This document shows, one piece after another, positions 12,101 to 19,279 of a DNA stretch of 64,000 nucleotides (position 1 is its first letter; the number at the start of each line of letters is the position of its first letter). This DNA is from Chromatiales bacterium (GTDB lineage Bacteria; Pseudomonadota; Gammaproteobacteria; Poriferisulfidales; Oxydemutatoraceae). The stretch lies in NCBI GenBank assembly GCA_014323925.1, contig JACONC010000006.1:61109-125108 (forward strand), read 5' to 3'. Both the position numbers and the translations under genes were made by a program. Below the pieces are notes generated by a model, which saw nothing but the letters and a program-made list of their open reading frames with translations, did not search any database and had not been told where the DNA came from.

Positions 12101-15100
12101 GCAATAAGATGGAGCGCTACACAATAGCAGTGAGCCGACCGCTGAGTAATGATGCGAGCTTAACTGACTTGACGGTATCGGCAGGCATATTAACCCCAGA
12201 CTTTAATAGCACAACACTGAACTATACAGTGTCGGTTGGAAATGATATTGAGAGGCTAACTGTGACGCCAACGGCATCTGATGATAATGCAACTATCACA
12301 GTAGAGGCGGAAGAGGTAGAGAGTAGCACTACAAGCACTACGATTGAATTAGCCGCAGGTGAAGTCACCACAATTACGATAGAGGTGACCGCCCAAGACG
12401 GCACACCAAATACTTACACGATAGCAGTGACCCGAGCAGCAAGTCCTGATGCAAGTTTGAGTGATTTAGCACTTACTGATAGCAACGGCATTACGATTGC
12501 ATTGATACCTAATTTTGCAACAACGGTGACCAGCTATGCGGCAAGCGTAGCCCATACGGTAGCTGAAGTGCAAGTGACACCAGTAGCGAGTGAAGGTATG
12601 TTGGCAACGATTAGGATAGGTAAAGAAACTGTAACCAGTGGTGATTCAGCTAATATCAGCTTAGGAGTACCCGGCACAGATACTGATATAGAGATAGTCG
12701 TGACCGCTCCGAATGGAACGACGACGAATAGCTATACGGTGAGAGTGAGCCGAGCATTGAGTGATGATGCGACTTTGCGTGCCTTGACCCTAACAAATAG
12801 ATTTGGTGAGAATAATTTAGTCAGGGTAGAGCCTTTTGCTGAGGACACATTGGAGTACACTGCAGAAGTGCACCATACAGTGTCAACGCTTACCGTGACG
12901 GTATTGGCAACTGATAACGAGAATGCAGAGGTTACAGTGAATGGCAGTGATGTGGCAAATGGTGACATGCTTGATATAGCATTGCCTGAAGCAGGTAGTT
13001 CTACGGATGTTGAGATAGTCGTGACTGCTCAGAATAGAACAACGATGAGAACCTACTTGGTAACCGTGAATCGTGCTCCACTACCACTAGATAATGATGC
13101 GACCCTGTTTGATTTAGTGTTGATGGCGAATGGTGAGGGCATAGCTTTAGACTTTGTTAGCACGATGACGACTTATACAGTGAATGTAGACCATACAGTA
13201 GCTAGTTTAGAAGTGACCCCAATTGCAAACAACGATGATGTAGCTAGTATCAGTATAAATGGTAATGAGGCTGAGAATAGGAATCCGATAGATATTGTGC
13301 TTGAAGTGGCCGGTGAAGATACTGAGATAGTCGTTATAGTCACCGCCGAAGATGATAGCACGACTATGAGTTATACAGTGACAGTGAGCCGAGCACTGAG
13401 CAACGATGCCAGCTTGCGTGCTTTAGTGCTAACTGATACTGAGGATAATATGATTGAATTGTCTCCTACTTTTGCACCAATGATGACCAGCTATAGAGCG
13501 AGCGTGGCAGACACGGTGGGTGAAGTGCAAGTGACACCGGTAGCAACCGAAGGTATGATGGCAATGATAAGGGTAGATAATGAAACTGTAGCCAGTAGTG
13601 CTTCAGTGAGTGTTGATTTAGGAGCAACCGACACAGATACCAATATAGAGATAGTAGTGACCGCTCCAGATGGAACAACAAATACTTATATGGTGACTGT
13701 GAGCCGAGCGGCAAGTACCGATGCGAGTTTAAGCGCATTGACAGTATCGGCAGGCACACTAAGTCCAGACTTTAATAGCACGACACTGAACTATACAGTG
13801 TCGGTTGCTAATAGCATTGAGCAGCTAACCGTGATGCCGACGGCGACTAATGCCAATGCAACTATCATGGTAGATGATGAGGCAGTAGAGAGTGGTACTA
13901 CAAGCACTGCCATTGAATTAGCCGAAGGTGAAGTCACTACAATTATGGTGGTAGTGACTGCCCAAGACGGCACCGAAAATACTTACACGATAGCAGTGAA
14001 CCGTGACCCAAGTGCCGATGCGAGCTTAAGTGATTTAGAGGTATCGTCAGGCACATTAACCCCAGCCTTTAACAGCACCACACTGAACTATACGGTATCG
14101 GTTGAAAATGATGTTGAGAATCTAACCGTGACGCCGACGGCATCTAATGAGAATGCAACTATCTCGGTAGATGATGCAGATGTGATTAGTGGCATGGGAA
14201 GTGACAGCATAGCCTTGACCGAAGGTGGCACAACCACGATTACTGTTGTGGTAACCGCCCAAGATAGATCCATGAATATTTATACAGTGCTAGTGACCCG
14301 AGCAGCAAGTCCTGATGCAAGTTTGAGTGATTTAGCGCTTACTGATAGTAACGGCATTACGATTGCACTGGTGCCTGATTTTGTGTCAACGGTGACCAGC
14401 TATGCGGCAAGCGTAGCCCATACGGTAGCTGAAGTGCAAGTGACACCAGTAGCGAGCGCAGGTATGATGGCAATGATTAGGATAGGTAATGATACTGTAG
14501 CCAGTGGTGATTCAGCCAATATCAGCTTAGGAGTACCCGGTACAGACACCGATATAGAGATAGTCGTGACCGCTCCGAATGGAACGACGACGAATAGTTA
14601 TATGGTGAGAGTGAGCCGAGCATTGAGTGATGATGCGACTTTGAGTGCCTTGACACTAACAGTGGCTGGTGAGGATAATTTGATCAAGGTAGAACCTTTT
14701 GCTGAGGACACATTGGAGTACACTGCAGAAGTGCATCATACAGTGTCAACGCTTACCGTGTCGGTATTAGCAACTGATAACGAGAATGCAGAGATTACAG
14801 TGAACGGCAGTGATGTGGCAAGTGGTGGAATGCTTGATATAGCATTGCCTGAAGCAGGTAGTTCGACGAATGTTGAGATAGTCGTGACTGCTCAGAATGG
14901 AATAACGATGAGGACCTACTTGGTAACTGTGAATCGTGCTCCACTACCACTAGATAATGATGCGACCCTGTTTAATATAGAACTGATGGCGAATGGTGAG
15001 GGTATAGCTTTAGACTTTGTTAGCGAGATGACAACTTATACAGTGAATGTAGCCCATACAGTAGCTAGTTTAGAAGTGACCCCAATTGCGAACAACGATA

Positions 15101-16524
15101 ATGTGACGAGTATCACGATAAATAATGAAGATGCCGAGAATAGGAATCCAACAAATGTTCCACTTCTAGATCCCGGTGAAGTTACTGAGATAGTGGTTAT
15201 AGTCACCGCAGAAAATAGTAGCGCTACAGTGAGTTATACGGTGACCGTGAATCGAGCACTGAGCAACAATGCAACCTTGAGTGCTTTAATGCTAACGAGT
15301 ACTGAGGAGGATATGATTGCATTGACTCCTGATTTTGCATCAACGGTGACTAACTACACTGCGAGAGTGGCAGAAACGGTGACTGCAGTTCAAGTGATGC
15401 CGGTAGCGACCGAAGGTGCAATGGCAACGATTAGGGTAGATAATGATACTGTAGCCAGTAGTGCTTCAGTGAGTGTTGATTTAGGTGAAACCGGCACAGA
15501 TACCAATATAGAGATAGTCGTGACCGCTCCAAATGGAACGACGACGAATAGCTATACTGTGATAGTGAACCGAGCGCCGAGTAGTGATGCGAGCTTATCT
15601 GATTTGGTGGTGTCGGAAGGACAATTAGATCCAACCTTTAATAGCGATAGACGAAACTACGCAGTTGAGGTCGCTAATGCGACAGCAACGATAACCGTGA
15701 CGCCGACGGCAACTAATGCCAATGCAACTATCACGGTAAATGCTGCAGCAGTAGACAATGGCAATGCAACTGATCCCATTGAATTAGCCGAAGGTGAAGT
15801 CACCACAATTATGGTGGTAGTGACTGCCCAAGATGACACCAAAAATACTTACACGATAGCAGTGAGCCGAGCAGCGAGTGCCGATGCGAGCTTAAGTGCA
15901 TTGACAGTATCATCAGGCACACTAAGCCCGGACTTTAATAGCACGACACTGAGCTATACAGTATCGGTTGCTAATAATATTGAGCAGCTAACTGTGAAAC
16001 CAACGGCGACTAATGTCAATGCAACTATCACGGTAGATGATGAGACAGTAGACAGTGGCAATGCAAGCGGGTTCATTACATTAGCCGAAGGTGAGGTCAC
16101 CACAATTATGGTCGTAGTGACCGCCCAAGACGGCACTGAAAATACTTACACGATAGCCGTGAGCCGAGAGGCGAGTAGTAATGCGAGCTTAAGTAATTTA
16201 GAGGTATCACCAGGCGCACTAAGCGAGACCTTTGATAGCACAACCCTGAACTATACAGTGTCGGTTGAAAATGATGTTGAGAGACTAACAGTGACGCCGA
16301 CGGCGACTAATGCCAATGCAACTATCACGGTAAATACTGTGCCAGTAGAGAGTGGCAATGCAAGTAAACCCATTGAATTAGCCGCAGGTGAAGTCACCAC
16401 GATTACGGTCGTAGTGACTGCCCAAGCTGGCAACACAAATACTTACATGATAGCCGTGAGCCGACCGCGCCCTGCTGGCATCCGTGTCCGGGTTAAGGTC
16501 TTCTTGGAGGGTCCACTACGCTAG
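3157..16524 (+). CDS. Giant secreted protein: six Ca-loop/GLUG modules plus fifteen cadherin-like repeats (4455 aa)
   Basis: The N-terminus has a long polar region, then a hydrophobic stretch ending in a signal-peptidase-like site (PAIA before QQPS, ~residue 48). Six modules of ~470-505 residues begin near residues 53, 558, 1062, 1548, 2017 and 2493. Each opens with a Cys, a D-T-D-x-D-G stretch and D-x-DKDGDGLIELC (thrombospondin type-3-like calcium loop), then a GCP...CRGYELVRSLDF block, W...GW.PIG, FEGNGHTISN, a run of GLUG repeats (VGGLVG...ITNSYATGDV), and W.FGN...P.LKY. Module 3 ends in one cadherin-like repeat. From ~residue 2893, fifteen cadherin-like beta-sandwich repeats follow (DASL..L...VTAQDG...YTIAVSR). 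The tail GIRVRVKVFLEGPLR equals that of the first gene. No autotransporter barrel, LPXTG or RTX motif is seen. Expected to be an exported adhesin-like fibre; the export route is unknown. Confidence 0.9.
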   Translation: MSGLSSYLYNSLYCYIYITIKNYKSLSLSTFLLIVLVAATLWQPAIAQQPSLPSCTQTIADTDNDPVPAARDVDKDGDGLIELCSLEGLDAIRYQLDGTGYRASDTADRIATGCPGGSCRGYELFRSLDFKDANSYDSGNINIAWTTGAGWLPIGPIGSNQAFIADNAFNAVFEGNRYTISNFTIDRPDENRIGLFSQINTNSKIDNIGLLNVAITGDSDVASLVGINNGGDITNSYAIGDVTGNSQVGGLVGSSNNGTITNSYVRGDVTGNSRVGGLVGFNLSANITNSYAAGAVIGNNQVGGLVGSHQFSNITNSYATGSVTGNSRVGGLVSANLSSNIMNSYTTSDVTGNSQVGGLVNINDDGSITNSYATGENLSRLFAVNRGSIIDSEHLSIEELQSPTDDIYSEWSTADWDFGNESQLPALKYTGGSNNQACGIGRQPSCGSLLPNQLPSLLDNLTVSSNGLLVPEFNPQRMVYDVVVSETVKSITLQAMATDKFITIRGNSIEEQSTTATISQGIPIAADDGTMITIEVSEADGRATGIYILTVQVAQLSPASCTRNIPDTDDDGVPAALDIDKDGDGLIELCDFEGLNAIRHQLDGSGYRASGTTTRITAGCPERGCRGYELVRSLDFEDAESYDSGRINTAWTTGAGWMPIGTSDESFNAIFEGNGHTISNLTIDRFIDNIGLFSDTGANSKITNIGLLNVDIKGRNNTGGLVGFNDGSITNSYAMGFMSMSGLNRIGGLVGSNTGSITNSYATGSMSMIGLNRMGGLVGSNTGSITNSYATANVSAISRVGGLVGFNIGSIKSSYATGDVSGDSKLGGLVGSNTGSITNSYATGRVGRFNLLGRSDRGGLVGENSGTIMNSYASGIAGLNARVLVGISIDDDIMNSQYRSIEALQSPTAATDIYSEWSTANWDFGNTSQLPALKYTRGSDIRNPTCDVAEQPSCGSLLPNQLPNLLDNLTVSSNGLLMPEFDPQRMVYDVTIGKMNSITLQAMAANKSITIRSDGIEERTGTNDISQNIPVSEDDATLITIEVSDGRTATDYLLTVMLINLPFCTHAIADTDNDGVPAAIDVDKDGDGLIELCSLEGLDAIRHQLDGSGYQADSNMDIITMGCPEDDGCRGYELVRSLDFEDADSYDSERINMAWRIGDGWMPIGTSIQPFNAVFEGNGHTISNLMIDRFADNIGLFRAISRDSKITNIGLLNVAITGNASVGGLVGGNDGSITSSYATGDVSGRSRVGGSVGGLVGRNTGSVTNSYATGTVTGRTAEVGGLVGFNRRGSITNSYASGDVTGFGVVGGLVGSNSGRVTNSYARGDVDGVSSVGSLVGNNSGRVTNSYAIGNVRIAGEDARVLVGASINNNIINSQHLSIEALQAPTTATGIYSEWDTANWDFGNSAQNPALKYTRGSDVNHPACGIAGQPSCGDLLPNQFPSQQPSSDASLTALVVSEGTLIPAFMNDEQAYTVSVANQTETITVTPMASNTSATIVVNGTTVNNGSASDSIPLTKGGITIITIEVTALDGTLNTYTIAVRRDFDVRPSCTQSIPDTDNDGVAAAIDIDKDGDGLIELCDLNSLDAIRYQLTGNGYQANSTATLITAGCPDNRCRGYELVRSLDFENDNSYDNGSINRAWAMGAGWLPIGNENRLFNAVFEGNGHTISNLIIDRPSMGHVGLFGVIGLNSKITNLGLLNADITGRNRVGGLAGMNREGSIASSYAAGDVTGRSDEVGSLVGFNNGRIANSYASGNVTGNNQVGSLVGFNANRIANSYAFGNVTGNNQMGGLVGLNAGRIVNSYAFGNVTGNNRVGGLVGLNISNITNSYAASGVAAEGLDAGTLTGFNGGNITNSMYQTIAQLQAPTTATGIYSKWSTADWDFGNASQSPMLKYTRPACGVAGQPSCGSLLSNQSLSLLDNLTISNALLVPEFNPQRLVYDVVVDENVNSIALQAMAMGKSITIRSDGLVEQVTNDAINQEILIATDGGTRITIEVSTADESLAGNYMLTVEVGLLPSCALDIPDTDDDGFSATIDIDKDGDGLIELCDLEGLDAIRHQLEGNGYRVGSNIDIITTGCPERGCRGYELVQSLDFEDADSYRSGRINTAWTTGAGWLPIGSRDQPFNAVFEGNGHTISNLTIVKSSISNIGLFGLIDSNSKITNLGLLNVDNTGDNRVGGLVGMNRKGRIANSYVIGDVTGNNQVGGLAGLNTGSIANSYATGDVTGSRDQIGSLVGLNTGSIASSYARGDVTGNNQVGSLVGINRRGSIMNSYAVGNGTGNNQVGSLVGMNTGSITNSYATNDTAAQSPDAGDLVGSNSGNITNSMYQTIAQLQSPTTATDIYSEWSTANWDFGSSLQYPILKYASGSDISNLTCGFSEQSSCGSLLSNQFISFLDNLTVSNSLLVPEFNPQRLVYDVVVGENVNSIVLQAIATGKSITIDSDRLGRQATNDAIRQEILIATGDGTTITIDVSVPDERSAGNYLLTVQVSLLPSCTLDIPDTDGDGVSAAIDIDKDGDGLIELCDLEGLEAIRHQLDGSGYRAGSNMDIITTGCPERGCRGYELVRSLDFADADSYDSERINTAWTMNAGWLPIGSRDQPFNAVFEGNGQTISNLIIDRSDSSYIGLFGFTGSDSIITNLGLLDVDIAGENNVGSLIGWNEADVTNSYATGEVMGNEPVGGLVGLNKGNIMNSYAAGDVNGQTSVGGLVGVGDSRSSITNSYATGEVIGSEQVGGLAGLMDTAGASIMNSYATGGVMGSGDVGGLVGLIILDASIINSYATGNVMGDSDVGGLVGFNGGSNLGEGGNEFRIDNITNSSPQSTAALQMPTTATGIYSEWSTANWDFGNSLQYPRLRYAIGSDPNNNPACGTSGQPDCGTLLPIPVMTTDSLLSSDASLSALVVSEGTLSAPFDSNTRDYTVLVANTTETITVTPTATNTSATITVETAEAETQTVESGTTSTAIELAAGEVTTIMVVVTAQGGNKMERYTIAVSRPLSNDASLTDLTVSAGILTPDFNSTTLNYTVSVGNDIERLTVTPTASDDNATITVEAEEVESSTTSTTIELAAGEVTTITIEVTAQDGTPNTYTIAVTRAASPDASLSDLALTDSNGITIALIPNFATTVTSYAASVAHTVAEVQVTPVASEGMLATIRIGKETVTSGDSANISLGVPGTDTDIEIVVTAPNGTTTNSYTVRVSRALSDDATLRALTLTNRFGENNLVRVEPFAEDTLEYTAEVHHTVSTLTVTVLATDNENAEVTVNGSDVANGDMLDIALPEAGSSTDVEIVVTAQNRTTMRTYLVTVNRAPLPLDNDATLFDLVLMANGEGIALDFVSTMTTYTVNVDHTVASLEVTPIANNDDVASISINGNEAENRNPIDIVLEVAGEDTEIVVIVTAEDDSTTMSYTVTVSRALSNDASLRALVLTDTEDNMIELSPTFAPMMTSYRASVADTVGEVQVTPVATEGMMAMIRVDNETVASSASVSVDLGATDTDTNIEIVVTAPDGTTNTYMVTVSRAASTDASLSALTVSAGTLSPDFNSTTLNYTVSVANSIEQLTVMPTATNANATIMVDDEAVESGTTSTAIELAEGEVTTIMVVVTAQDGTENTYTIAVNRDPSADASLSDLEVSSGTLTPAFNSTTLNYTVSVENDVENLTVTPTASNENATISVDDADVISGMGSDSIALTEGGTTTITVVVTAQDRSMNIYTVLVTRAASPDASLSDLALTDSNGITIALVPDFVSTVTSYAASVAHTVAEVQVTPVASAGMMAMIRIGNDTVASGDSANISLGVPGTDTDIEIVVTAPNGTTTNSYMVRVSRALSDDATLSALTLTVAGEDNLIKVEPFAEDTLEYTAEVHHTVSTLTVSVLATDNENAEITVNGSDVASGGMLDIALPEAGSSTNVEIVVTAQNGITMRTYLVTVNRAPLPLDNDATLFNIELMANGEGIALDFVSEMTTYTVNVAHTVASLEVTPIANNDNVTSITINNEDAENRNPTNVPLLDPGEVTEIVVIVTAENSSATVSYTVTVNRALSNNATLSALMLTSTEEDMIALTPDFASTVTNYTARVAETVTAVQVMPVATEGAMATIRVDNDTVASSASVSVDLGETGTDTNIEIVVTAPNGTTTNSYTVIVNRAPSSDASLSDLVVSEGQLDPTFNSDRRNYAVEVANATATITVTPTATNANATITVNAAAVDNGNATDPIELAEGEVTTIMVVVTAQDDTKNTYTIAVSRAASADASLSALTVSSGTLSPDFNSTTLSYTVSVANNIEQLTVKPTATNVNATITVDDETVDSGNASGFITLAEGEVTTIMVVVTAQDGTENTYTIAVSREASSNASLSNLEVSPGALSETFDSTTLNYTVSVENDVERLTVTPTATNANATITVNTVPVESGNASKPIELAAGEVTTITVVVTAQAGNTNTYMIAVSRPRPAGIRVRVKVFLEGPLR
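3316..11835 (+). repeat. Six tandem ~1.4-1.5 kb calcium-loop/GLUG modules inside the giant gene
   Basis: Module starts (the Cys codon block before D-T-D-x-D-G) lie near 3316, 4830, 6342, 7800, 9208 and 10636, giving spacings of about 1514, 1512, 1458, 1408 and 1428 bases. Each contains several ~75-base GLUG units with the recurrent bases for NSYA(T/S)G. Length differences come mostly from gain or loss of GLUG units. These are protein-coding repeats in frame, not a CRISPR array. Confidence 0.85.
11836..16452 (+). repeat. Fifteen cadherin-like beta-sandwich repeats, with a 1.87 kb block duplicated in tandem
   Basis: Repeats of ~85-110 codons each start with (D/N)A(S/T)L. The block from 12441 recurs from 14307: the same subtypes come in the same order (TDSNG, then GE.NL, then MANGEG, then TED...) at an offset of 1866 bases, falling to 1863 after one codon deletion near 14940. 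This shows growth by a recent multi-repeat duplication rather than by single-repeat slippage. Confidence 0.8.
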
Positions 16525-16919
16525 CTGGTAGGATGGTCAATACACCACTAGGGCTGTTGCCTATAGCACAACCAAGACTTCTCGTATATTTCGGAAAAAC
16601 TCTCTTTGAAAATGGACCTAAAAAAGAGGGAAGGTCACTTTCTATCGCATTCTTTTTGGGATGCCTTACGAACAGAAAAGGTCTTCTGGGAGCACAACCG
16701 TGAAGCACTTCGGGAATTAGAGCTGCCGCTTTCGGCCGGCTGTACGGATGGTAATAGTAGAACAGCATGCATGCCTTGCTTGTACGCGCTCACTATCGGC
16801 GTGCACTCGGCACTTCTTCATTTTAGCCACTCAGTCATACCTACACTATCGGCATGCTCGGATGCACTTACTTCGTAGCTATGTCATACGATCGGTATTA
16901 GTGCCAATATAGGCAATAA
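16525..16919. other. Intergenic region after the giant gene
   Basis: The start repeats the CTAGCTGGTAGG bases found after the first GLUG gene. A 90-codon plus-strand frame (16606-16878) and a 91-codon minus-strand frame (16493-16768) overlap here. Neither has a recognisable domain or ribosome binding site, so no gene is called. Confidence 0.4.
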
Positions 16920-17327
16920 TCAGGGTTGCGGTGCTACTGAACTCGATGTGGGTAATGCTTCGTTAGCTCGTATTTTGGCGCGCCTCAGTTCGGCAGCTGC
17001 TTCCATAGCCCGTATTTTGGCGCGCCTCAGTTCGGCAGCTGCTTCCATAGCCCGTATTTTGGCGCGCTTCAGTTCGAGTTCGTTACGCTGTTTATCCAGT
17101 TTTAACCGCAGCTTATCCAGCTCGATATCGCCTTGCTTGTTTATACCACCATTATGACAATGCCTCGTCCCATGTACTTCGCCCCAAGCAGCGCAATTAG
17201 TCCGGCAATAATGACAACCGTCAGCAGCTGTCCGGCCAGGATGTGCAACCGCAATAGTGATGGTAGTCAGGCATAGCAATACTATTGCTACACATTGAAT
17301 TGCTATCGCTCGCATGATTGGCTGCAT
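16920..17327 (-). CDS. Small secreted Cys/His-motif protein with 14-residue coiled-coil repeats
   Basis: A 135-residue protein with an N-terminal signal peptide; a second Met at residue 5 would serve equally well (MRAIAIQ, then a hydrophobic core ending ITIAVA before HPGR). The mature start reads HPGRTAADGCHYCRTNC and then HGTRHCHNGG, a Cys/His pattern like the small YHYH/HxGRTD-type secreted domains and probably metal-binding. The C-terminal half is charged helix built from the unit RAKIRAMEAAAELR, present twice in full and again in part, encoded by 42-base tandem repeats. It lies downstream of egtB on the same strand, 33 bases away. Function unknown; the family likeness is a judgement by eye. 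Confidence 0.65.
   Translation of the reverse strand: MQPIMRAIAIQCVAIVLLCLTTITIAVAHPGRTAADGCHYCRTNCAAWGEVHGTRHCHNGGINKQGDIELDKLRLKLDKQRNELELKRAKIRAMEAAAELRRAKIRAMEAAAELRRAKIRANEALPTSSSVAPQP
16969..17066 (-). repeat. 42-bp tandem repeat within the small secreted protein gene
   Basis: Two complete, identical-looking 42-base units at 16969-17010 and 17011-17052, with a partial third from 17053. The length is a multiple of three, so the reading frame is kept and each unit adds 14 residues of charged helix. Confidence 0.85.
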
Positions 17328-17360
17328 TTGGTAATAGCTTCTCTCAATATGCGTATATGC

Positions 17361-18515
17361 TTACTCGCAATCATAAGCTAATCTAAGTCCGGCGAAGGTG
17401 TGTCGTTTATCTTTTTCGTAGAAGTTCCTAAAGCTGGGGCGTAGATGATAGTCGGCTTTGTTATGACTGCAACCGCCGCGTAGCACATAGTGATGTCCGT
17501 TGAACCACGGTGTTGAGTATTCTGTGTACGGGAAGTCTTTATAGTTAGGGTAGGGATGAAAGTTGTTCAGGCACCATTCCCATACCTCAGTAGGTTGATC
17601 TATTTGCGGGTGCGCGGCTTCTCGTTCGTATTCGTGCGGCAGTCTTGCACCGGCATAGCGTGCACAGGCTTGGGCTTCGTAATAGCATAGACCATAGACT
17701 GCGGAGTCGGCATCTAAACTTTTATAACCAGCAGGGGTTGCTTGGAACCATCCATCCTGGTAATGCCATCCATCGGGTGCTGTTGCTTTAGTTTTTTTCA
17801 GCCAGGCGTAGCCTTCGGGACTCCAATATCGTTGCTCATGGTAGCCGCCGGATTCCATAAATCCTAGATATTCGGCGTTGCTCACTGGTTTGTGGTTGAT
17901 AGCGAAGGCATTGAGTTTTATGGTGTGTTGCGGGAGTTCGTTGTCAAAAGACCAATTATCCACTCCGCCGATTCGGTAGGATTTATCGGCAAACAACAGA
18001 GGATATTTGCTGATTTCAGTAGCTTCGTTAAGACCATCATCATCGCAGTTTGACGGTGCCCCTTGCAGGCACCTTTGAGTCATTACCATTTTCATTGTTT
18101 CTAGATGCATGGCGTGGTGCTGCAAAATAAATTTTAGTAGGTATGAATCTCTCATCAGTCGGTGTTTGACTAAAGTCTGCGGTGGGTCGCCTAGCAATGC
18201 GATGTTATCATTAAATTGTTGCTGTCCTTGCTCTAGCGTTATATCGCGGTGGCTGAGTGCTTTGCCACGCAAAGGTTTGGGTGTGTTGCGAGGGTTGTAG
18301 AGTTGGTGGTCGCTTTCTTTTAGGATACCTGCGCCTAACAAGGTATCCCATAGCCAGAGAATTTCGGTATAAACGATATGTCCGTAATGCCAGCCCAGTG
18401 GACTTAAGTCGGGATGGTATTGCCGGCGATAATCAATATCTTCTACCGAAGCGGTTAAGCATTGTACGGTGTTTTGCAGTTGCGAGAGGCTTTCTACCAG
18501 TTCAGTATATTTCAT
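17361..18515 (-). CDS. egtB: Hercynine oxygenase EgtB
   Basis: EgtB is the non-heme iron enzyme of ergothioneine synthesis that joins hercynine to gamma-glutamylcysteine as a sulfoxide. The N-terminal DinB-like half shows LGWHYGHIVYTE and the iron-ligand motif H-x3-H-x-E (HHAMHLE). The C-terminal half is the formylglycine-generating-enzyme fold: PVSNAEYLGFMESGGY, ARLPHEYERE, EVWEWCLNNF, VLRGGCSHN, RPSFRNFY and AGLRLA. The ATG at 18515 is chosen because it overlaps the egtC stop as ATGA and gives the usual N-terminus; the frame is open further upstream. 384 residues, a normal length. Only egtC neighbours it; egtD, the histidine methyltransferase, is not in this window. Confidence 0.88.
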   Translation of the reverse strand: MKYTELVESLSQLQNTVQCLTASVEDIDYRRQYHPDLSPLGWHYGHIVYTEILWLWDTLLGAGILKESDHQLYNPRNTPKPLRGKALSHRDITLEQGQQQFNDNIALLGDPPQTLVKHRLMRDSYLLKFILQHHAMHLETMKMVMTQRCLQGAPSNCDDDGLNEATEISKYPLLFADKSYRIGGVDNWSFDNELPQHTIKLNAFAINHKPVSNAEYLGFMESGGYHEQRYWSPEGYAWLKKTKATAPDGWHYQDGWFQATPAGYKSLDADSAVYGLCYYEAQACARYAGARLPHEYEREAAHPQIDQPTEVWEWCLNNFHPYPNYKDFPYTEYSTPWFNGHHYVLRGGCSHNKADYHLRPSFRNFYEKDKRHTFAGLRLAYDCE

Positions 18516-19279
18516 AAATCTAACCATTGAATGGTAGCGCCTAATCGGGCAATCATTAATCTTTTTTCTGAAAACGCACACCAGTCTTGTGTATCGTCTA
18601 ATTTCTCTGATGCAATCCACAGTCGATCCTTTTCTGCCAGGTAATACAAAGAGGGTGCGTTGCCATTAATAGCGTAGCGTAATGCATAAATGGCATGGCT
18701 ATCGCTGACAATTATGTTCAGTAGTGCTTCATCTTCGTTGATATGAGTCATCAGCCAGGCGATGAAATCTTTGATAATGATGGCAAATTCTTTATCCGGG
18801 TTATCGGCTATCAGTTGGCGTAGTAGTGCAAACAGATATTCTGAGTCGCTGAGCCCTCGTAGCGATGCGATAATCGAGTCAGCTAATTCGGCGATGATAG
18901 CTTGGCGCAGTGTGTTATTGAAGTCTTTTATATAGCCGTTGTGCATATAAAGATAGCAGCCATCCTTAAAAGGTTGGGTGTTATCTATGCTGGTAGCAAA
19001 ATTACTGGTTGCACTACGCACCATTGCTAGCCATCGCTCGCTACACAAACTATCTGCTAGGTCACTTAAATTGGCATCCGACCAGATCGGCATCGGATTT
19101 CTATATACTGCAGTACGTCCGTCCGGCTGGTACCAGCCGAAACCGAAACCGTCGGCATTGAGTTTTGCATACTGCAGTTCCTTAGGTTGCCACGACTGTA
19201 CATAAAGGCTATGTTTGGCATCCAATAATAGTCTGCGTAGAGGAATAGCTTTGCCTATGTAGGCGGCGAGTCGACACAT
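18512..19279 (-). CDS. egtC: Gamma-glutamyl hercynylcysteine S-oxide hydrolase EgtC
   Basis: A class II glutamine amidotransferase-fold hydrolase that removes the glutamyl group after the EgtB step. It begins MCRLAAYIG, with Cys2 as the N-terminal nucleophile after Met removal. It shows NADGFGFGWY, the VRSATSN stretch, QPFKDGCYLYMHNGYI, and a C-terminal IASEKLDD typical of the family. 255 residues. It precedes egtB with a 4-base ATGA overlap, so translation is probably coupled. The start is fixed by the invariant MCRL. Confidence 0.87.
   Translation of the reverse strand: MCRLAAYIGKAIPLRRLLLDAKHSLYVQSWQPKELQYAKLNADGFGFGWYQPDGRTAVYRNPMPIWSDANLSDLADSLCSERWLAMVRSATSNFATSIDNTQPFKDGCYLYMHNGYIKDFNNTLRQAIIAELADSIIASLRGLSDSEYLFALLRQLIADNPDKEFAIIIKDFIAWLMTHINEDEALLNIIVSDSHAIYALRYAINGNAPSLYYLAEKDRLWIASEKLDDTQDWCAFSEKRLMIARLGATIQWLDL

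Noticed and set aside
11907-16436. Series of ~60-codon minus-strand frames
   Set aside because: They recur at the period of the cadherin-like repeats and are antisense shadows of the giant gene.
16606-16878. 90-codon plus-strand frame after the giant gene
   Set aside because: No ribosome site or recognisable family, and a frame of similar length overlaps on the other strand; not enough to call a gene.
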